Below, piece after piece: positions 11,526-17,194 of a stretch of 24,018 nt of DNA. How positions within the stretch are numbered: position 1 is the stretch's first letter; each line of letters begins with the position of its first letter. Made by a program: the position numbers and the translations under genes. The DNA is taken from assembly GCA_964444795.1 (NCBI GenBank), contig CAYUIQ010000136.1, positions 1-24,018 on the forward strand, read 5' to 3'. A model generated the notes under the pieces. It did no database searches. It was not told the DNA's origin and saw only the letters and a program-made list of their open reading frames with translations. This DNA comes from JABMRP01 sp964444795. GTDB lineage: Bacteria > Planctomycetota > Planctomycetia > Pirellulales > Thermoguttaceae.

Positions 11526-12329
11526 TTGCCTAGAATCCCCATCTCCAAGACGATCACGGGCCAGTTGGTTTTCCTGGGCACGGGCACCTCGCATGGGGTA
11601 CCGCTGATCGGCTGTGGATGCTCCACGTGTATCAGCACCAATCCCAAGAACCGTCGAACCCGATGTGCGGTGGTCGCCGGGTTGCCCGAGGGCAACCTGT
11701 TGATCGATACCCCGCCCGAACTGCGAGTCCAACTGATCCAGCAGGGCCTGGGGCTGGTCCACGCGGTGGCCTACACCCACGCCCACGCCGACCACCTGTT
11801 CGGCCTCGACGACCTGCGCATCTTTCCTCGCTACCTCGGACACCGTTTGCCGGTCTATTGCGAAGCGGAGGTGGAAGCTCAGATTCGCCGGTCGTTTGCC
11901 TACATCTTCGATCCGGTGGTGGCCAACTATCCGGCGGGAGGGATTCCGCGCATCGAGTTTCAGCCGATCACCAACGCCCCGTTTGCCGTTCTGGGGGCTC
12001 GTATCGTACCGATTCCGCTTCTGCACGGGCAGTTTCGCTCGCTGGGCTACCGAATTGGCGACGTGGCTTATTGCACCGACGTGAAGGAGATCCCTCCGGC
12101 GAGCATGGCCCTGTTGCAGGGGCTCGACGTGCTGATCCTCGATTGTCTGCGGCACGAACCGCACGTGACCCATTTAAGTCTCGACGAGGCGTTGGAGGTG
12201 TCGCACACGTTGGCGCCCCGGCGAACGTTGCTGACCCACCTCTGTCACCAACTCGAACACGAAGCCACCACCGCCACGCTGCCGCCCGGCGTGGAGTTGG
12301 CCTACGACGGGTTGGGCATCCCGTTGTGA
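11526..12329 (+). CDS. PhnP-like metallo-beta-lactamase-fold hydrolase
   Basis: Encodes 267 residues from a TTG start. The metallo-beta-lactamase signature THAHADH (84-90) gives His85, His87, Asp89 and His90 as metal ligands; further ligands are likely His168 in LLHG, Asp189 in DCL and a histidine near the C-terminus. The N-terminal FLGTGTSHGVP followed by GCGCSTC (29-35) resembles the Cys-containing insert of PhnP, the phosphoribosyl cyclic phosphodiesterase. No phn genes occur nearby, so I propose only phosphodiesterase-like activity in the cytoplasm. It is the first gene of a three-gene operon, with 38 bases to the next gene. An alternative is a general cyclic-nucleotide or tRNase-Z-like hydrolase; the fold is secure and the substrate is not. 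Confidence 0.85.
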   Translation: MPRIPISKTITGQLVFLGTGTSHGVPLIGCGCSTCISTNPKNRRTRCAVVAGLPEGNLLIDTPPELRVQLIQQGLGLVHAVAYTHAHADHLFGLDDLRIFPRYLGHRLPVYCEAEVEAQIRRSFAYIFDPVVANYPAGGIPRIEFQPITNAPFAVLGARIVPIPLLHGQFRSLGYRIGDVAYCTDVKEIPPASMALLQGLDVLILDCLRHEPHVTHLSLDEALEVSHTLAPRRTLLTHLCHQLEHEATTATLPPGVELAYDGLGIPL

Positions 12330-12367
12330 CAGGGCATTGTCTGGCTACTATACGGAAGAGACACGAC

Positions 12368-13765
12368 ATGACCACCCAAGCAGAACTCAACCGCCTGCTT
12401 AAGCCCCACGGGCAGCAACACCTGACGGCCTTCTGGGACGAACTACCCGATCGGCGGAAGCAGACGCTGGCCGAGGGGATCGCCGAGATCGACTTCGACT
12501 TGATCGCCCGGTTGTATCGCGACAAGGGTGGCCGGCACGATGTGCGAGCGTTGCTCGAGGGGGCAACGTCGCCGCCGGCTTTTCGGTTGGATGCCGACAA
12601 AAACCGCTTTACGAGTGAGGAAGCGCGGGCATGCGGCAGGGGATCTTTGCGAGCCGGGCAAGTCGGTGTCCTGTTGGTGGCCGGCGGGCAAGGCACCCGT
12701 TTGGGATTTCCGCATCCCAAGGGCATGTTTCCCATCGGCCCGATTTCGGGCAAGTCGCTTTTCCAGATCCATCTGGAGAAGGTCGTCGCGCTGGCGCGTC
12801 GTCATGGCGTTGCCGTCCCGTTGTACATCATGACCAGCCCGGCCACGCATGCCGAAACGGTCGAATGCCTGGCCGAAAACGACCGATTCGGGCTGCCCGA
12901 GGAAGATCTGACGATCTTCTGCCAGGGGACCATGCCCGCGGTCGATGCGAGTACGGGCCGCATTCTGTTGGCCGACCGAGACCGGGTTTTCACCAGTCCC
13001 GACGGTCATGGCGGAATGCTGGCGGCATTGAAACGAAGCGGGGCGCTGGCGCAAATGATCCAGCGGGGGATCCGCCACCTGTTCTACTTCCAGGTCGACA
13101 ATCCGGCGGTTGATATCTGCCGGCCGGAATTTCTCGGGTATCATCTGTTGAGCCAGTCGGAACTGTCCACCCAGGTCGTCGCCAAGACGGATCCGGGCGA
13201 AAGGGTGGGAAACGTGGTGCGGGTCGGCGGCCGGTTGCAGGTGATCGAATACAGCGACTTGCCCGACGAAGCGGCCGGGCGACGCGAAGCCGACGGCTCG
13301 CTTTCGCTCTGGGCGGGTAGCATCGCCGTTCACGCCATGGACGTGGAGTTTCTCCAGCGCATGGCCGAGCGGACCGATGTCCTGCCTTTCCATTACGCGC
13401 AAAAGAAGGTGCCACACGTTGATGCCGGCGGCCGGCATGTCGAACCCAGCGAACCGAATGCGATCAAATTCGAGCGATTTATTTTCGATCTGATACCCAT
13501 GGCCGAGGGCGCGATCGTGGTGGAAGTTGATCCGCGGCGCGACTTCATCCCGCTGAAAAATGCCCCGGGCGAGCGTCAAGATACGCCCGATTGGGTCAAG
13601 AACGGCATGGCCGCCTTGCACGCCGAGTGGCTGCGCGAAGCCGGCGCGGAGGTCGACCCGGGCGTCGTCGTGGAGATCAGCCCTCTTTTCGCGCTCGACG
13701 CGCGGGAACTGGCCGAGAAGGTGCCGGCGGGAACTCGGGTAACGGCCGATCGCTACTTTTGCTAA
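12368..13765 (+). CDS. UDPGP type 1 family uridylyltransferase (UDP-N-acetylhexosamine pyrophosphorylase-like)
   Basis: Encodes 465 residues. The nucleotide-binding motif LVAGGQGTRLG with PKGMF (103-121) is that of the UDPGP family, which includes eukaryotic UAP1 and UDP-glucose pyrophosphorylase, not bacterial GalU or GlmU. SPDGHGGM (210-217), FQVDNP (241-246), the Asn-containing VGNVV segment and the acidic EFSD-like EYSDLPDE also match. It should make UDP-N-acetylglucosamine, UDP-N-acetylgalactosamine or UDP-glucose from UTP and the sugar 1-phosphate in the cytoplasm. Residues 1-90 form an N-terminal helical region as in UAP1. Start: ATG at 12368 with GGAAG upstream; the longer in-frame stretch to 11618 overlaps the hydrolase gene and lacks homology. 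The sugar specificity is not decided by the sequence. Confidence 0.9.
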   Translation: MTTQAELNRLLKPHGQQHLTAFWDELPDRRKQTLAEGIAEIDFDLIARLYRDKGGRHDVRALLEGATSPPAFRLDADKNRFTSEEARACGRGSLRAGQVGVLLVAGGQGTRLGFPHPKGMFPIGPISGKSLFQIHLEKVVALARRHGVAVPLYIMTSPATHAETVECLAENDRFGLPEEDLTIFCQGTMPAVDASTGRILLADRDRVFTSPDGHGGMLAALKRSGALAQMIQRGIRHLFYFQVDNPAVDICRPEFLGYHLLSQSELSTQVVAKTDPGERVGNVVRVGGRLQVIEYSDLPDEAAGRREADGSLSLWAGSIAVHAMDVEFLQRMAERTDVLPFHYAQKKVPHVDAGGRHVEPSEPNAIKFERFIFDLIPMAEGAIVVEVDPRRDFIPLKNAPGERQDTPDWVKNGMAALHAEWLREAGAEVDPGVVVEISPLFALDARELAEKVPAGTRVTADRYFC

Positions 13766-13793
13766 CTCAAGCTATGAACGGGAGTGCTACGTC

Positions 13794-14876
13794 ATGCTAC
13801 ACGCCGTCATCATGGCCGGCGGATCCGGCACACGGTTTTGGCCGGAGAGCCGCGCCGCGCGTCCCAAACAGATGCTCAATCTCACCGGCCCCAAGACGAT
13901 GATCCAAACGACCGTCGATCGGTTGGGCGATCTGGTGCCTTCGGAGAACGTGCTGGTGGCCACCACCGCCGGGCTTGCCGAAGGGATTGCCGAGCAGCTT
14001 CCCGGTCTTCCGGCGGATGCCATCCTTGTTGAACCCTGCCGGCGTAATACGGCCCCCTGCATCGGTCTGGCGGCCGTTCAAGTTGCCGCACGGGACCCCG
14101 AGGCGACGATGGTCGTCATGCCGGCCGATCACGTCATCGAGGATGAAGCGTCGTTTCGCCGCGCGGTTCGCTTCGCCGCGGAATTGATCGAGGCGCACCC
14201 CGAGCGCCTGGTCACGTTTGGCATTCGGCCCAGTTATCCGGCCGAGAGCTTTGGCTATATCGAACGGGGAGAGGTCGTGCAATCGGCCGACGGGATGTCG
14301 GCGTGTCAGGTCAAGGCGTTTCATGAGAAGCCGGCGGCGGAGGTCGCCCGGCGATACCTTGAGGCCGGGACGTTCTCGTGGAACGCCGGCATTTTCGTGT
14401 GGAAGGCGAAGAGCATTTTGGCGTCGATCGCCCGATTCGAGCCGAAAATACACGCCCATTTGCAGTGTATCGCCGACGCGGTGCAGGCGCCCGACTACGA
14501 CGAGGTGCTCGGTCGAGAGTTTGCCGCGGTGCAGAACATCTCGATCGACCACGCGGTGATGGAACGCACGGCCGAGGCCGTGGTGATCGAAGCACCGTTT
14601 GACTGGGACGATTTGGGGAGCTGGCGGGCGATGGCCCGATTACGCGGGGAAGACGACCAGGGGAACACGGTCCTGGCCCGGCATCTGGGGCTTCAGACCA
14701 CGGGCACGATTGTCCGCGGCGGCGACCCGGACCACCTTGTGGTGACGCTCGGCGTCGACGATCTGATCGTCGTCCACACCCCCGACGCCACGCTGGTCGC
14801 CGCCAAGGATCGCGAGGAATCGATCCGCCAGTTGGTGGCGATGATGGAAGAGGGCGGGCTGGAGAAGTATTTGTAG
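13794..14876 (+). CDS. manC: Mannose-1-phosphate guanylyltransferase
   Basis: Encodes 360 residues. It forms GDP-mannose from GTP and mannose 1-phosphate, feeding mannose or fucose units of surface glycans. The nucleotidyltransferase signature GGSGTRFWPESR with RPKQ (9-26) is complete; MPADHVI, the FHEKP segment, WNAGIFVW and DWDDLGSW follow in family order. The length matches the single-domain enzyme, and the C-terminal phosphomannose isomerase domain of bifunctional ManC/AlgA is absent. Start: ATG at 13794 with GGAG nine bases upstream. It begins 28 bases after the uridylyltransferase stop, so the two nucleotide-sugar enzymes are probably co-transcribed. It ends at a 13-bp inverted repeat facing a convergent gene. 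Confidence 0.95.
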   Translation: MLHAVIMAGGSGTRFWPESRAARPKQMLNLTGPKTMIQTTVDRLGDLVPSENVLVATTAGLAEGIAEQLPGLPADAILVEPCRRNTAPCIGLAAVQVAARDPEATMVVMPADHVIEDEASFRRAVRFAAELIEAHPERLVTFGIRPSYPAESFGYIERGEVVQSADGMSACQVKAFHEKPAAEVARRYLEAGTFSWNAGIFVWKAKSILASIARFEPKIHAHLQCIADAVQAPDYDEVLGREFAAVQNISIDHAVMERTAEAVVIEAPFDWDDLGSWRAMARLRGEDDQGNTVLARHLGLQTTGTIVRGGDPDHLVVTLGVDDLIVVHTPDATLVAAKDREESIRQLVAMMEEGGLEKYL

Positions 14877-14877
14877 A

Positions 14878-14942
14878 GTTTAGCCCGGGCACTTGTCCCC
14901 GGAGTTTCCCTTCCGCGCCAGACACAATCGCCCGGGCTAAAC
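14878..14942. repeat. 13-bp inverted repeat between convergent genes
   Basis: GTTTAGCCCGGGC (14878-14890) and GCCCGGGCTAAAC (14930-14942) are perfect reverse complements around a 39-base centre. Inside, TTGT (14893-14896) can pair with ACAA (14924-14927), extending the stem past a 2-base mismatch. It starts two bases after the manC stop and ends 12 bases before the convergent DUF4340 stop. It may act as a bidirectional terminator, or be a REP-like dispersed repeat. No T-run flanks it, so a classical intrinsic terminator is not certain. Confidence 0.6.
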
Positions 14943-14954
14943 CGCCGTTGCCCG

Positions 14955-17078
14955 CTACGGCTGGGGCGTTTCCTCGGCCGGCGGCATCGGGGCTTCCGGT
15001 GGTGGTTGAGTCTCCTCTGACGGCAACTCAGCCGGCGGAGGAAGGGGCTCAACACGCGGTTGCTCGGGCGTGCCGGCGGGCGGTTGCTCTTCGGGTCCTA
15101 CCGATGGTCCGGTCGGATCGGTATCCGGTGTCGGCTCCGTACCCACTGGGCCCGGGCCTTCGGGTCCAGGTGGCGTCTCGGGGCCAGGTGGCGTCTCGGG
15201 CCCCGGTGCCGGATGGCCCGGGCCGGAGGGCAGGTTCGGCATCATGCCACCGGGAATACCACCAGGCATACCACCGGGCGTCTCGGGTTCGGCGGGCTTC
15301 TCGATCTTCTTGATGAGTTCCGCCCGGGACAGGCGAATGTCCTTGTAGACGCTGTTGGAAATGATGTAATACCAGTCGGCAAAGCGGGCGTTGAGTTCAG
15401 CGACGTGGGCTTCACCGTCTCGGAGTTTCTTGTCGTAGAGCTCCTGCTCGCGCAGATTCTCCTTGGTGATCCGCCCTTGCTCTTCGAGAATCTCTTTGCG
15501 CGTTTTCTTCGGTTCCTCGGGTTCTTCCGGTTCAGCCTCGGGGGGTTCTCCGTCCTTCTCCTCGCCTTCGGCAACCGCGGCGTCTTCGGCGGGCGAAGCT
15601 TCGTCGGCAGGGGCTCCTTCCGGTGTCGCTGCCTCCGGTGTCGTCTCCTCGGGCGTGGTTGTTTCCGGCGTGGCTTCTTCGGGGAGAGTCTGTTCCGATG
15701 CCGCTTCGTCTTCGGACGGCAACTGGGGCACGTCTTGCAGTTCGGGCAGGGGAATCGCCTCGCCGTTGAACACGGCGGTGACCAGAACGCAACGTCGTGA
15801 GACCGACGAGTCCTTCTCTTCGCCTTCTTTGGCTTCCTCTTCACCGTCGCCGGCGTCCGCCTCCTCGGCGATCGCTTTGCCCGAGGCGTCGATGACCATT
15901 CCGCCGAACCGCAGGATGTACTCGACGCCGTCATTCATCAGCACCCGAATCTCACCCTCGCTGGAGAGTACGTCGCCATCGCGCGTGCGAAAGAACCCGC
16001 GACTTATCAACGATCGGCCGGCCTCTTCGAATCTCCGCTGAAACTCCGACTCCTGCTCCGCTTCGTCTTTCTCGATATTGACGGTTCCGGTGCCTTTCAG
16101 CGCGCTGCTGAGGACGTCCGGTTTGCGGTCGACGTCGACGATAGCCAGGTTGTCCAGCGCGGTCTCGACCTTTCCCAACCGCGTGCGGTCGAGTTCTTCG
16201 TCTTCGGCCAGTTCGCGGGGGATTTCCTCGACCACGGGAGTCTGCCCGTCGGTCGATATCCGGCACTCGACGTCCTCTTCCAACTCCCAAGAGTATCCCT
16301 TCTTCCGCAAGGTGATCCTTCCCCGTTCATCGATACCGTGGCCGCGGATGGTCGACACGATCCGGTAGTCGTGGAAGGTAACGCGCTGGATGTCGCTGGG
16401 GTTGAGTTTGAGCAGATCGTCTTCGATCCAGTCGAGCCAGTTGGTGCTGAAGCTTTCCGGTGCGATAGCCACGACGTAGACGCGATTCTGGCCAACTCGG
16501 CGCACGTAGTGGACCTCGGGTGGCGTTTCCTCTTCGCCCGTTTCCCGGGAACGGACGGTGGGCAACTCGCCTTCGACCTTGTTGCCGACGATCATGTCGA
16601 CGAGCACTTCCTTCTTTTCGTCGCCCTCGTCCAGTTCTTTACCGAGCAAGGTGACGCGCATGCCGACACCTGTCTTCACCTTCTTCTTGGTCTCGGGATC
16701 CGAGGGATCGATCAGGCCGTAGGTTTTGTGGTCGCCTTCGCTGTCGCCCTTGACCTGGAGGATGGTCAAGTCGAGCATGGCCGCGGCCGCCTTGCCCATG
16801 CGATTTTCCTTGTCGTCGGCCGGGTAGTCGCTCTTGGTCGGCAGGCACCAGGTCTTGCCGGTGCGGGCGACGGCCAGCGCGGTGCTCTCGGCCGTGCTTT
16901 CGTCGTAGGTGACGATTTTCATCTCCGTGGCGTCGGAGGGCTCAAACGTCTCGACGAGCGGCTGGTTGATCTCCTCGTCGGGATCGAAGGTTGGCAGGCT
17001 GGACTGGGCCAGCCAGGCAATGAGCAGGACGGCGACGGCAACGCCGGCGAAAATGGCGGTTTTCTTGTTTTCGTCCAT
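14955..17078 (-). CDS. DUF4340 domain protein, membrane-anchored partner of a Gld-type ABC module
   Basis: Encodes 707 residues. One N-terminal membrane helix (about 7-25) follows MDENKK; the rest should lie outside the cytoplasmic membrane. Residues about 35-420 fit the DUF4340 family usually found next to GldF/GldG-type genes. Then come an acidic, Thr/Pro/Glu-rich linker with TPEE/TPEA-type repeats (about 450-520), a charged segment ending in FADWYYIISNSVYKDIRLSR (about 570-590), and a Pro/Gly-rich tail of about 100 residues with PGPETP and PGGMPGGI repeats. Start: ATG at 17078 with GAGGAG seven bases upstream; the longer open frame overlaps the gene before it. It follows the GldF-GldG gene on the same strand, 116 bases away. 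The biochemical role is unknown. Confidence 0.85.
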   Translation of the reverse strand: MDENKKTAIFAGVAVAVLLIAWLAQSSLPTFDPDEEINQPLVETFEPSDATEMKIVTYDESTAESTALAVARTGKTWCLPTKSDYPADDKENRMGKAAAAMLDLTILQVKGDSEGDHKTYGLIDPSDPETKKKVKTGVGMRVTLLGKELDEGDEKKEVLVDMIVGNKVEGELPTVRSRETGEEETPPEVHYVRRVGQNRVYVVAIAPESFSTNWLDWIEDDLLKLNPSDIQRVTFHDYRIVSTIRGHGIDERGRITLRKKGYSWELEEDVECRISTDGQTPVVEEIPRELAEDEELDRTRLGKVETALDNLAIVDVDRKPDVLSSALKGTGTVNIEKDEAEQESEFQRRFEEAGRSLISRGFFRTRDGDVLSSEGEIRVLMNDGVEYILRFGGMVIDASGKAIAEEADAGDGEEEAKEGEEKDSSVSRRCVLVTAVFNGEAIPLPELQDVPQLPSEDEAASEQTLPEEATPETTTPEETTPEAATPEGAPADEASPAEDAAVAEGEEKDGEPPEAEPEEPEEPKKTRKEILEEQGRITKENLREQELYDKKLRDGEAHVAELNARFADWYYIISNSVYKDIRLSRAELIKKIEKPAEPETPGGMPGGIPGGMMPNLPSGPGHPAPGPETPPGPETPPGPEGPGPVGTEPTPDTDPTGPSVGPEEQPPAGTPEQPRVEPLPPPAELPSEETQPPPEAPMPPAEETPQP
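15166..15200. repeat. 18-bp tandem duplication inside the DUF4340 gene
   Basis: CCAGGTGGCGTCTCGGGG (15166-15183) is followed by a copy differing only in the last base. It encodes the repeated PGPETP units of the Pro-rich tail and keeps the reading frame. A shorter copy, GGCGTCTCGGG, recurs near 15277. Confidence 0.7.
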
Positions 17079-17085
17079 TGATAGA

Positions 17086-17091
17086 CTCCTC
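17086..17091 (-). promoter_or_regulatory. Ribosome binding site of the DUF4340 gene
   Basis: GAGGAG on the minus strand lies seven bases before ATG 17078. It supports this start over the longer frame that reaches 17462. Confidence 0.7.
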
Positions 17092-17093
17092 GT

Positions 17094-17141
17094 TCCGGCT
17101 CCGTTGGGTTCCGGCTCCGTTGGGCTCCGGCTCCGTTGAAC
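17094..17141. repeat. Three tandem 16-bp repeats before the DUF4340 gene
   Basis: TCCGGCTCCGTTGGGT (17094-17109), TCCGGCTCCGTTGGGC (17110-17125) and TCCGGCTCCGTTGAAC (17126-17141) lie head to tail, followed by a partial TCCGGT. They fill much of the gap between the GldF-GldG stop and the DUF4340 ribosome site. On the transcribed strand each unit carries a GGAG core. Confidence 0.8.
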
Positions 17142-17194
17142 TCCGGTCAACGCACCGGAGGAATAGATCAAACGTGCGTCATGGCCACGCCCGG

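Noticed and set aside
12443..13621. Open frame opposite the UDPGP-family gene
   Set aside because: Shadow of the real gene; no recognisable motif.
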